Positions 12,979 to 19,907 of a stretch of 19,907 nt of DNA are shown here, one piece after another. Source of the stretch: Pseudomonadota bacterium (lineage in GTDB: Bacteria > Pseudomonadota > Alphaproteobacteria > Acetobacterales > Acetobacteraceae); NCBI GenBank assembly GCA_021845835.1, contig JAJZVE010000013.1, positions 1-19,907 on the forward strand. The letters are read 5' to 3'. Numbering within the stretch: position 1 is the stretch's first letter; each line of letters starts with the position of its first letter. The position numbers were made by a program, and so were the translations under genes. The notes beneath the pieces were generated by a model. That model worked only from the letters and a program-made list of their open reading frames with translations, ran no database searches and had not been told where the DNA came from.

Positions 12979-14096
12979 TCGGCCCCGTCCCGCGTGATCA
13001 CCACGCGCGTCTGTCCGCTCCCGACGCCTGACACCAACTCGGCATGGTCGAGCACCCGATCGACCACGTAGCGGTCGCCGAGGATGCGGTAATTGACCAT
13101 CTGCTGCGACGGGCCGGAGAACCAGCCGCCGTCATGGTCCAGGCCGACCAGCGCGGGGGCTGCGCCGAAGGCCATGGCGCGCGGGAACTGGATGAAGGTC
13201 TTTTCTCCATCCGTATAGACCCGCAGTGGCCGCCAGGCCGGGGCGTCGCCAGAGAGCCGAAACCCGAAATCAAGGTTTGCGGTGTTCCCGCCGGCGGACG
13301 GCGGCGATGCGGCCGTGCCCGTGGCGACGTTCTGCTGGTAGGCGCTCCACTGGCGCCGCATGTCGTCGGGATAGGTAAAGGCGATCAGCGGCATCCACAG
13401 GCTGCGCGTCGAGACCAGCTTCACCGCATAGGTGCGCCGGTTCGTCTCGATCGTCATGCTGGACATCAGCCCGGCATCGGTCGGCTTGATGATGAGATGC
13501 GTGACCTGCCCGTCCGGTGAGCCGGACAGGGCGGGTGAGACGTTCCAGCGCACCTTGTCGCCGAGGTTGACGTTGTTGACGATCTCACCCGGCTGTAGCG
13601 CGAGGTCGCACACCTGCAAGGGCGCGCAGACCACGGCAGGGAGGGTGGCGCCGTAGAGGAAGCGCACCACGCCATCCTCGCCGGCCTGCGGCATCTCGCT
13701 CCGTTCCGCCCAACGGCGGGCGATGGCGACGGCCTGCTTTTCCTTCGCGTCCAATGGGGCCGATGGTGACAGCAGCGGGGCCGGCGGCGGCATGGCGGCA
13801 GGAACGGATTGGGCGCTTTCCGGCGCGGTCTGTCCGGCGGCCACTTGGCCGGTCGAGGCAGCAGCAGTAGCGCTTGATGCGGCGGGATGATCGGACGGCG
13901 CCGCGCCGGTGACGGAGGCGGCTGCCGCGGCCTTTGTCTGCAAAATCGGCGGCACCTGCGTCGGCTGCGCGGACACCGGCCTGGGCAAGCCGGTCAGCAG
14001 AGCGCCGACAACCAGGGTGGCACCCGCGCTGCTGCCAAAAGCCTGGGCGGAGAGAGCGCCCCTGGCCGATCGCATGGGGTTGCGTCCGGACTTCAC
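12975..14096 (-). CDS. trbG: Conjugal transfer protein TrbG (VirB9-like)
   Basis: This 373-residue periplasmic protein would form the outer-membrane pore of the mating channel with TrbI and TrbH. It has a signal peptide (about residues 8-42, ending PVSAQ), an Ala/Pro/Ser-rich linker (to about 125) and the VirB9 domain. That domain shows FLYGATLPAVVCAPLQVCDL, then GEIVNNVNLGDKVRWNV, and a C-terminal part with RPLRVYTDGEKTFIQFP and a beta-strand tail. The GTG at 14096 overlaps the trbF stop as GTGA and is the preferred start; ATG 14075 (366 residues) is a close alternative. A much longer open frame continues upstream but is only the shadow of trbF. Confidence 0.93.
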   Translation of the reverse strand: MKSGRNPMRSARGALSAQAFGSSAGATLVVGALLTGLPRPVSAQPTQVPPILQTKAAAAASVTGAAPSDHPAASSATAAASTGQVAAGQTAPESAQSVPAAMPPPAPLLSPSAPLDAKEKQAVAIARRWAERSEMPQAGEDGVVRFLYGATLPAVVCAPLQVCDLALQPGEIVNNVNLGDKVRWNVSPALSGSPDGQVTHLIIKPTDAGLMSSMTIETNRRTYAVKLVSTRSLWMPLIAFTYPDDMRRQWSAYQQNVATGTAASPPSAGGNTANLDFGFRLSGDAPAWRPLRVYTDGEKTFIQFPRAMAFGAAPALVGLDHDGGWFSGPSQQMVNYRILGDRYVVDRVLDHAELVSGVGSGQTRVVITRDGAE

Positions 14097-14782
14097 TGAC
14101 GCTGCGACCAGTCGAAGGATTCGACATAGAGGCCGGTCGGATTGACCAGGATCGCGGCTTCCTCGGTTGGCGGGCTGATGCTGATCGCCACCGTCGCCTG
14201 CCAGTGCTGTGATGCGTTCAGCGCGCCTTGCCGGCTGCGTGTGTCCTCCTGCCATTCTACCCGCCATGTCGTGGCCGAAAGCGGGAGCACGGACTCGACC
14301 GCGACCGCCACGGTGTCGTCCTGCGCGCGCCGAAACGGGTCGTTGTGCGAGAACCAGTCGTTGAGCGCCGGCACCCCGGCGGCATTGCGATCCACCATCG
14401 CGTAGGCCTCGGTGATAACGTGTTTCTCGGCGGCCACGTCCATGTAGACGGAGCGCACGTCGCTGACCCAGCGGGCGAGCTGCGAGCGGATCAGGCGGCG
14501 GTCGGCGGGTGGCGAGATGTCTGCCCGGCGGATCGCGATGGCGTCCCCGAGCCGATCCGTCTGCACGACATAGGGCACGATGCGGTTCTGCGCCCCGATC
14601 CACACCACGCCGGCGACCGCGAGCAGAGCGACGCCGATCGAGGCCAGCGCCGTCAGCCGCCAGGCGTGCGCCTGGGCGATGTAGTTGCCGTAGCGCTCGT
14701 TCCACTCCCGCCGGGCCGCGAGATAGACCGCGGAGTGCGGATTGTCGGGATCGAGGGCCGGTGTTTTGGCGGATCGCTGCAT
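14093..14782 (-). CDS. trbF: Conjugal transfer protein TrbF (VirB8-like)
   Basis: This 229-residue bitopic inner-membrane protein would nucleate assembly of the mating channel. It has a short cytoplasmic N terminus with NPHSAVYLAARREWNERYGNY-like sequence typical of TrbF, one membrane helix at about 42-62, and a periplasmic VirB8-fold domain at about 68-225. Length and layout are standard. The ATG at 14782 has GGGGAC upstream and lies 15 bases after the trbL stop. trbF is the first of four genes (F, G, H, I) joined by four-base GTGA overlaps. Confidence 0.93.
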   Translation of the reverse strand: MQRSAKTPALDPDNPHSAVYLAARREWNERYGNYIAQAHAWRLTALASIGVALLAVAGVVWIGAQNRIVPYVVQTDRLGDAIAIRRADISPPADRRLIRSQLARWVSDVRSVYMDVAAEKHVITEAYAMVDRNAAGVPALNDWFSHNDPFRRAQDDTVAVAVESVLPLSATTWRVEWQEDTRSRQGALNASQHWQATVAISISPPTEEAAILVNPTGLYVESFDWSQRQ

Positions 14783-14797
14783 GGCCGTCCCCAGGTG

Positions 14798-16042
14798 TCA
14801 GCTGATCGTGTTGTCGCCGCCGGTGTTGGGCGGCGGGGGAGGAGAGGGCCTCTGGCTATCGCCTTCGAGGAGCCGGCGGCGGTTCGCGAGATCGTCGCTC
14901 ATGCGCCAGGTCGCAAAGCCGTGCCGCGAGCCTTGGCCGCTCAACCGCCGTCCGATATCGGCGAGCGGGGCCGCAGCGAGGTTCTGGGCGGTGTAGCCAG
15001 TCATCGCTGCCGCGCGGCCGAGCCGCGAGCGCCGCGGTGCCTCGCCACCACTGGCTTCGGCGGCCCTGGTATCCGCCGCGTCCATCTGCGCACCGGCAAG
15101 CTGCACCGCGCTGCCCATCATCTTACCGGCGCCGAGCATGTTCAGGCCGGCCACGCCAACAGCGCCGCCCACCGCCGTGGCGGCACCGACCAGTGCCGAT
15201 CCGCTCGCCATGCTGGAGCCATTGACGATTCGCTGCATCGTCTCCGGCAGCACTTTTACCAAGGCCAACATGACGATCGAGCAACCGACCAGGATGCACA
15301 ACGAATTAGCGGTCACGTCGTTGAAGGTGTTGGCCCAGTCGGTGATAAGCCCGGTGCCGATGCTCACGAGGAGCTGCAGTACGAATAGCTTGGCGCCAAC
15401 CGAGACGGTGTAGCGGACGGTGCTGACGGCGAAATCCTTGGTCCAGCGTGAGCCGCCGAACGCCATGAAGATGACGCTCATTGAGATGATCAGATAGCTT
15501 TCCACCAGCGCCAGAACCATGAACGCCGCGATCAGGGCGAAACAGACCTCGATCACCAATCCGGCGATCACCAGGGCGATGCTTGCCTCTGGGGACCAGA
15601 AGGACATTTGCGACATGACCTTCCCGGCGAGCGAAACGCCTGCCGCGAACACATTGCTCGGAGCGATGCCACTGCCGCCCGCTGCGCCTGCTGCTTGCCG
15701 GAAGCTATCGACGATTGTCTGCCCCCATGTCACAGAATTCTCCAGCAGGCCAAAGAAAAATCCGAGGAACAAGATCTGGTTGACGATCTCTGCCAGCCAC
15801 TCACTTACATCCGCCCCACGGAAAGCCAGCTTAAAGGCGGCCCAAGCCAGCTCGATCCCTGCGAGGATGCCGAATGTCCCTTGCGCAAAGGATTGAAGCG
15901 CCCCTTCCCATCCCGCCGAGCGTGCCCGAAATTGGTCAACAATCTGATCGAGCGTATTCGTCGATTGCGCGTACGCGGTATGCACCGTAACAGCGGCAAT
16001 CCCCAGTACTGCGACGAGGGAAAAGACGTGCGCTCGGCGCAT
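14798..16042 (-). CDS. trbL: Conjugal transfer protein TrbL (VirB6-like)
   Basis: This 414-residue polytopic inner-membrane protein would form part of the DNA passage. A signal-like segment (about 6-25) is followed by several membrane segments between about 55 and 325, including LFLGFFFGLLENSV and the central IALVIAGLVIEVCFALIAAF. The hydrophilic C-terminal tail (about 335-414) is rich in Arg and Ala and ends with a Pro run before NTGGDNTIS. The ATG at 16042 overlaps the stop of the preceding small gene as ATGA. The open frame reaches further upstream, but that part only shadows the neighbouring gene. Length is somewhat below the largest TrbL proteins but within the usual range. Confidence 0.92.
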   Translation of the reverse strand: MRRAHVFSLVAVLGIAAVTVHTAYAQSTNTLDQIVDQFRARSAGWEGALQSFAQGTFGILAGIELAWAAFKLAFRGADVSEWLAEIVNQILFLGFFFGLLENSVTWGQTIVDSFRQAAGAAGGSGIAPSNVFAAGVSLAGKVMSQMSFWSPEASIALVIAGLVIEVCFALIAAFMVLALVESYLIISMSVIFMAFGGSRWTKDFAVSTVRYTVSVGAKLFVLQLLVSIGTGLITDWANTFNDVTANSLCILVGCSIVMLALVKVLPETMQRIVNGSSMASGSALVGAATAVGGAVGVAGLNMLGAGKMMGSAVQLAGAQMDAADTRAAEASGGEAPRRSRLGRAAAMTGYTAQNLAAAPLADIGRRLSGQGSRHGFATWRMSDDLANRRRLLEGDSQRPSPPPPPNTGGDNTIS

Positions 16043-16245
16043 CAGTACGTCTTGCCCTGGTTCAACGGCACAGGCGCGCCTTGCGGCAAGCCCGGTCTTG
16101 CTGGGGAGGGTGCTGACGCGGCTATCGGCGGGCAGTTCACTGACACCCGCATGCTTGCCTTGGTGGCGAGGTAGGTGACGCCGGCGGTGGCAGCGATGGT
16201 GCCCGCGAGAATGGCGCTGGCGACGGACGCTTTGAGGGTCAACAT
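16042..16245 (-). CDS. Small membrane protein at the trbK position
   Basis: This 67-residue protein lies between trbJ and trbL, the place of trbK (entry exclusion) in related operons. It has one hydrophobic N-terminal segment (about 8-27), a short periplasmic tail with one cysteine (Cys38) and a Pro-rich end. There is no lipobox at the end of the hydrophobic segment, so it differs from lipoprotein TrbK of RP4. The start ATG 16245 is 11 bases after the trbJ stop, and its own stop overlaps trbL as ATGA, so it is clearly translated with the operon. An entry-exclusion role is inferred from position only; I do not recognise the sequence. Confidence 0.6.
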   Translation of the reverse strand: MLTLKASVASAILAGTIAATAGVTYLATKASMRVSVNCPPIAASAPSPARPGLPQGAPVPLNQGKTY

Positions 16246-16256
16246 TGGGGGCGGCC

Positions 16257-17024
16257 TCAGTATTGCTGATAGCCGGCCGTGGCGACCGGCTGGGGGGTTG
16301 CGAAGTGCAGCATTGCGGCGTCCTCCGATGCCTGCCGGTCGGCGGCCACGGCGGCACTCGACGCCTGCATCTGCGCCGTTGCGGTCAGCGTCGCCTGGAT
16401 CTGCGCGAGTTGCGCTGCATTTGCCCCGGCCAACTCGTTGCCGGCCTGGATCGCCTGCATCTGCCCCTGCGCAGATTGTGCGTGCTGCTGGAGAGCGGAG
16501 AGGATCGCGACCTGATTCTGCTGCTGCGATTGCTGCAACCCGAGCGTCTGGCCCATGGTGCTCAGGTTGTTGCCGATGGTCTGCTGCCACGTCGTGAACT
16601 GGCCGGCGACGTTGCCGAGACCGGCGGCCTGGTCGGCGTAGGCCGAGGCCGACTGTAGCCGGCTGATCATCGATCCCGAGTTGCCGGACAGCAGCGAGGC
16701 GGCGTTCGACAACGCCTGCACCTGCATGATATCCGACTGCGCCGTGCCCCAGACTTCCTGCGGCAGCGCCACGGTGTTGGTCACCATGTTCGCATACTGC
16801 TCGAGCTGCGTCTGGTACTGCTGTAGCTGCGTGCCGAGCGACTGCGCTTCCTTGGCGTATTGCAGCAGCTGGGTCGCGGTGGTGGAGCAGTTCACGCAGG
16901 CGACGGCCCATTGCGCCTGCGCCGGTGACGGCACGGCAATGCCGGCCAGAGCGGTGAACGCGAGGACGCCAGCGCCGAGGACCAAGTGCCGCGCGAGGGT
17001 GCGCCCGTTACTGGAGAGAGGCAT
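16257..17024 (-). CDS. trbJ: Conjugal transfer protein TrbJ (VirB5-like)
   Basis: This 255-residue protein has a signal peptide (1 to about 37, ending AQA-Q) and a mature, largely helical, Gln-rich chain. Near the mature N terminus is CVNCST (C43, C46), followed by LLQYAKEAQSLGTQLQQYQ (53-71), the hallmark start of TrbJ. Heptad-like helices run to about residue 230. VirB5-type proteins sit at the pilus tip or assist pilus assembly. The ATG at 17024 lies 17 bases inside the end of trbE, in a different frame; GGAGAG is upstream. A longer open frame exists but adds only trbE shadow. Confidence 0.92.
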   Translation of the reverse strand: MPLSSNGRTLARHLVLGAGVLAFTALAGIAVPSPAQAQWAVACVNCSTTATQLLQYAKEAQSLGTQLQQYQTQLEQYANMVTNTVALPQEVWGTAQSDIMQVQALSNAASLLSGNSGSMISRLQSASAYADQAAGLGNVAGQFTTWQQTIGNNLSTMGQTLGLQQSQQQNQVAILSALQQHAQSAQGQMQAIQAGNELAGANAAQLAQIQATLTATAQMQASSAAVAADRQASEDAAMLHFATPQPVATAGYQQY

Positions 17025-19476
17025 AATCCACCCCCTGTTCGTCGAGCCACACGAAAGGCCAGCGCGCGTCTTCGCGCTGCGCGAGGTGGTCGAGATGCGC
17101 GATCTGTTCCTTGGAGCTGATCCCGGCAAACGACAGCGCCACCGGGCCGAGGCCGAGATCGAACAGCCGCCGACCTTCGGGCGAGACCAGGTAGTAGTGC
17201 CGCTTCTTCGTGGCGGTGCGGATGATCTCGACCTGCGTGTCGTTCAGCCCCATCGCCGCGTAGAGATCGCGCGGCCCGGGATGGTCCGGCGTCCCCGCCG
17301 TGGCTGCCTCTTCGTTCGGCAGGAAGATTTTCGTCGGACAGGACTCGATTAGCACGTCGAGAATGCCGGAGCGGGCGGCGTCGGACAGCGACTGCGTGGC
17401 CAGTACCACCGCGCAGTTGGCTTTGCGCAGCACCTTCAGCCACTCGCGGATTTTTGCCCGGAACACCGGGTGCCCGAGCATCACCCAGGCTTCGTCGAGT
17501 AGCAGATACGCCGGCTGGCCCGTCAGCGACCGCTCGAAGCGGCGAAACAGGTAGAGCAGCACAGGGATCAGAGTCCGCTCGCCCATGGCCATCAGGTCCT
17601 CGATCTCGAAGACCAGGAACGGCGCCTCGGTCAGCCCGTCGGCCTCGGCGTCGAGCAGCCGGCCGACCGTGCCTTCCAGCGTGTAGGTGCGCAGCGCCGA
17701 ACGGATCGCCTCGTCCTGCACCTGCGCCACGAAATGCGTGAGCGTGCGGTCGTTCGCCTCCCGCAGGAGGCCCATGGCCCGGTGAATGGCCTCGCGCTCG
17801 TGCGGCAGCGGCGGGCGGGCTGCCTGCAGCTCGAAGCAGGTGGCAACCCAGTCCTCGGCCCAGGCGAGGTCGGCGTCGGTCTCCAGGATCGAAAGCGGAC
17901 AGAAGGCCGGCCCGTCCCGCTCGCCGGCCACGTCGTAATGCCGGCCGCCGCAGGCTTTGACGGTGGCCCACATCGACCGGCCCTTGTCGAAGGCGCAGAT
18001 GGTCATACCGGGATAGCGCAGCGCCTGGAGTGCGATCGTGCAGAGCAGCACCGACTTGCCGGCGCCAGTCGGCCCAAAAATCAGGCTATGACCCACGTCC
18101 CCGACATGCAGGTTGAGCCGGAACGGCGTCGCACCGGCGGTGGCTGCGTGCAGGAGGGGCGGGGAGGCGGCCGGGTAGAAGGGGCAGGGGTTCTCCTCCC
18201 GCCCTGTCCAGACGCCCGCCAGCGGCAGCAGATCGGCGAGGTTGCCGGTGTGGATCATCGGCCGGCGGACGTTCGGGACCGTGTGCCCCGGCAGGCTGCC
18301 GAGCCACGCCTCCATCGTGTTCACCGTCTCGATGCGGGCGGAGAAACCCTCGCGCATGATCTCGCGGACGACGAGGCGGGCGTTCTCGATCAGCGCCGCC
18401 CGGTCCTGGTCCAGCAGCACGATGACCGGGGTGTAGTAGCCGAAGGCCACCAACGCCGAGCTGGCCTCGGTGATCGCGGCGTCGGCCTGGCCGGCCATCA
18501 GCAGCGCGTCTTCGTTCACCGAGCCGCCCTGGGTCTTGAACACCTGTGTCCAAAAACCGCGGACCTGCTGCTTCCACTTGCGGCGGAATTTTCTGAGCTC
18601 GGCCAGCGTCTCGTGCTGGTCGAGGTAGATCATGCGGGTGGACCAGCGGAACGGGATCGGCAGATGGTCCAGCGCATCCAGGATTCCGGGGAAAGACTCC
18701 TGCGGGAAACCTTCGACGGCGACGCAGCAGATGAAGCGGCCCTCCAGCGCACTGCCGAGGCGCGGCGTGTCGCCCGGCCACAGCTCCCGCCCGCCGATGA
18801 CCGCGTCCAGATAGGCGCCGGCCGGCGGGATGTTCAGGGCAACTTCTTCGCCGGTCAGGGCGAAGTGCAGGTAGTTTACCAGGTGGTCGCGCAGATGCTC
18901 CCGGCCGGCGCGGCAGGTATAAGTGTAGCTTCCCATCCGGCGCAGGCTCACCGCGTCGCCGATCGCGTCCTCGAGGTCGGCGAGCGCTTTTCTGAACTGC
19001 TCCAGGATGCGACTGGCCGGGCTGACCGCTTCGCCGGCATCGTCGTCGTAGATCAGGTCCGCGACCTTGCTCTTGCGGCGCAGCGGCGGCGTGAACTGGA
19101 CGACGATGGCGTATTCGCCTTCGTAGTGGACGCCCTCGCGCAGGAACTGCCCCCGGCGTTCGGCATCGACCAGGCGGGAGATCGGATCGGGGAAATGGGA
19201 ACGCTCCGCTGCCGGGTAGCTGGCCGAGGGCAGCCGCACCGCATCGACCCACGACGCCCACCCGGCGCCGAGCCGCGACAGGGCGGCATTGACCCGGCCG
19301 GAGAGCCAGTTGCGCTCGGCGTCGGTCGAACTGGCGATGTCGGGGGCGCGGTAGAACCACCCGGCGAGCAGCGAGCCGTCCTTGCAGAGCACGATGCCGC
19401 TGTCGACCAGATGGCTCCAGTTCAGCAGGTCGGCGAGGCCGGCCGCGGTGTCGCGGAACGTCTTCAGCGCCAGCAC
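17008..19476 (-). CDS. trbE: Conjugal transfer ATPase TrbE (VirB4-like)
   Basis: This 822-residue ATPase would power pilus biogenesis and substrate transfer at the inner membrane. The N-terminal CagE/TrbE/VirB domain covers about 1-400, and the P-loop ATPase domain about 420-800. Walker A is GPTGAGKS (468-475). Walker B is AYLLLDEAW, with D661 and E662 as the acidic pair. LATQSLSDA a little later fits the downstream motif of VirB4 proteins. I chose GTG 19476 because the protein then begins VLALKTFRDTAAGLADLL, as TrbE proteins do. GGAG lies eight bases upstream, and the gap to trbD is only five bases. The 45 additional residues upstream overlap trbD and look unrelated. Confidence 0.95.
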   Translation of the reverse strand: MLALKTFRDTAAGLADLLNWSHLVDSGIVLCKDGSLLAGWFYRAPDIASSTDAERNWLSGRVNAALSRLGAGWASWVDAVRLPSASYPAAERSHFPDPISRLVDAERRGQFLREGVHYEGEYAIVVQFTPPLRRKSKVADLIYDDDAGEAVSPASRILEQFRKALADLEDAIGDAVSLRRMGSYTYTCRAGREHLRDHLVNYLHFALTGEEVALNIPPAGAYLDAVIGGRELWPGDTPRLGSALEGRFICCVAVEGFPQESFPGILDALDHLPIPFRWSTRMIYLDQHETLAELRKFRRKWKQQVRGFWTQVFKTQGGSVNEDALLMAGQADAAITEASSALVAFGYYTPVIVLLDQDRAALIENARLVVREIMREGFSARIETVNTMEAWLGSLPGHTVPNVRRPMIHTGNLADLLPLAGVWTGREENPCPFYPAASPPLLHAATAGATPFRLNLHVGDVGHSLIFGPTGAGKSVLLCTIALQALRYPGMTICAFDKGRSMWATVKACGGRHYDVAGERDGPAFCPLSILETDADLAWAEDWVATCFELQAARPPLPHEREAIHRAMGLLREANDRTLTHFVAQVQDEAIRSALRTYTLEGTVGRLLDAEADGLTEAPFLVFEIEDLMAMGERTLIPVLLYLFRRFERSLTGQPAYLLLDEAWVMLGHPVFRAKIREWLKVLRKANCAVVLATQSLSDAARSGILDVLIESCPTKIFLPNEEAATAGTPDHPGPRDLYAAMGLNDTQVEIIRTATKKRHYYLVSPEGRRLFDLGLGPVALSFAGISSKEQIAHLDHLAQREDARWPFVWLDEQGVDYASLQ

Positions 19477-19481
19477 GCCGG

Positions 19482-19766
19482 CTACTCCGTTCGCCAGGGG
19501 CGTGAGCGTGCCGGGTAGTAGCCGCGATAGCGGAGATGCCGCAGATAGACCCTGGTCATCCGCGGGTCGGCCTTCGCCATCCACCGCAGCGCCGGCAGGG
19601 CGGCGAACCACAGTGCGCCGCCGACAACGAACGAAACAATGTTCATGCCGGAGATGGCGAGGCCGCCGGCGACGATCGCGGCCATCAGCGCCGGCTCGCG
19701 CTCACCGCCCAGGAACAGGTTCTCACGGTGCAGCACGCGATGAAAGGCGAGGCGGCGCAGGCTCAC
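19482..19766 (-). CDS. trbD: Conjugal transfer protein TrbD (VirB3-like)
   Basis: This 94-residue inner-membrane protein fits VirB3/TrbD in size and layout: an amphipathic start containing FHRVLHRENLFLGGEREPAL, then two adjacent hydrophobic segments (about 29-60), then a basic tail with RVYLRHLRYRGYYPARS. It would assemble with the TrbE ATPase and the pilin. The start is GTG at 19766, overlapping the trbC stop as GTGA, and the stop is TAG. The longer open frame upstream merely shadows trbC. Confidence 0.9.
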   Translation of the reverse strand: MSLRRLAFHRVLHRENLFLGGEREPALMAAIVAGGLAISGMNIVSFVVGGALWFAALPALRWMAKADPRMTRVYLRHLRYRGYYPARSRPWRTE

Positions 19767-19907
19767 ACGATGGCTCCGGCGATGCCGAGCGCGGAGGCGA
19801 GATTGGTCACGCCGACGATGAAGGAGGCGACCAGCACCAGCATGATGATGCGGCGGACGAACTCGTTGATCTCGCCGCCGAACACCAGTGCCGCGCCGCA
19901 CGCCACC
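19763..19907 (-). CDS. trbC: Conjugal transfer pilin TrbC (VirB2-like), C-terminal part only
   Basis: Only the last 47 to 48 residues are inside the window; the gene continues past the right edge. The visible part, with GAALVFGGEINEFVRR followed by a strongly hydrophobic helix and GIAGAIV at the end, matches the C-terminal half of TrbC pilins. It would form the conjugative pilus after processing. Its TGA overlaps the trbD GTG by four bases. trbB is expected further upstream, beyond the window. Confidence 0.85.
   Translation of the reverse strand, partial: VACGAALVFGGEINEFVRRIIMLVLVASFIVGVTNLASALGIAGAIV

Noticed and set aside
17734..19518. A 594-codon plus-strand open frame opposite trbE
   Set aside because: Antisense shadow of a clear VirB4 ATPase; low-complexity composition and no domain.
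1..19907. tRNA genes, rRNA genes, CRISPR arrays, attachment-site repeats
   Set aside because: I saw no cloverleaf-like or rRNA-like segments, no regularly spaced repeats, and no long direct repeats that could mark element ends.

Overview
The window is GC-rich DNA (roughly two-thirds G+C by eye) with frequent GTG starts and tightly overlapping genes. A complete Ti/RP4-type trb mating-pair operon, a Tat-exported HiPIP, an IS1380-type relic and metal-resistance genes together suggest an acid- or metal-adapted alphaproteobacterium, plausibly Acetobacteraceae. That placement is inference from gene content only. The DNA is most likely part of an integrative conjugative element or a conjugative plasmid carrying a metal/redox cargo block.

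Layout. (1) 105-485, a small membrane protein of unknown role. (2) 520-3330, a mercury-type module: merR on the minus strand, diverging from merT, merP, a GDCCVxC protein and a flavin disulfide oxidoreductase on the plus strand. The promoter has a 19-bp spacer holding a perfect 8-bp dyad. The oxidoreductase lacks the C-terminal vicinal cysteines of true MerA, so no canonical mercuric reductase is present. (3) 3355-5398, a chrB-type gene without chrA, divergent from a secreted protein made of two LppY/LpqO-like (DUF1259) repeats, with a 7+7-bp palindrome between them. (4) 5564-7282, a membrane-anchored nine-haem cytochrome c. (5) 7304-8308, a decayed IS1380-family element. (6) 8316-9823 (minus), a three-gene operon of an ECF sigma factor, a secreted TTHB210-like protein and a HiPIP. 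(7) 10052-11074, a periplasmic YncE-like beta-propeller divergent from the sigma gene. (8) 11114-19907 (minus), the operon trbC (partial)-trbD-trbE-trbJ-trbK position-trbL-trbF-trbG-trbH-trbI, which would build the type IV secretion apparatus for mating.

How the parts may work together. MerP and MerT would take Hg(II) through the periplasm and inner membrane to cytoplasmic thiol proteins. The nine-haem cytochrome, HiPIP, DUF1259 protein and beta-propeller all carry export signals and could form a periplasmic redox branch partly controlled by the ECF sigma factor. This grouping rests on gene proximity and predicted location and is a hypothesis. The trb genes are the best supported calls.
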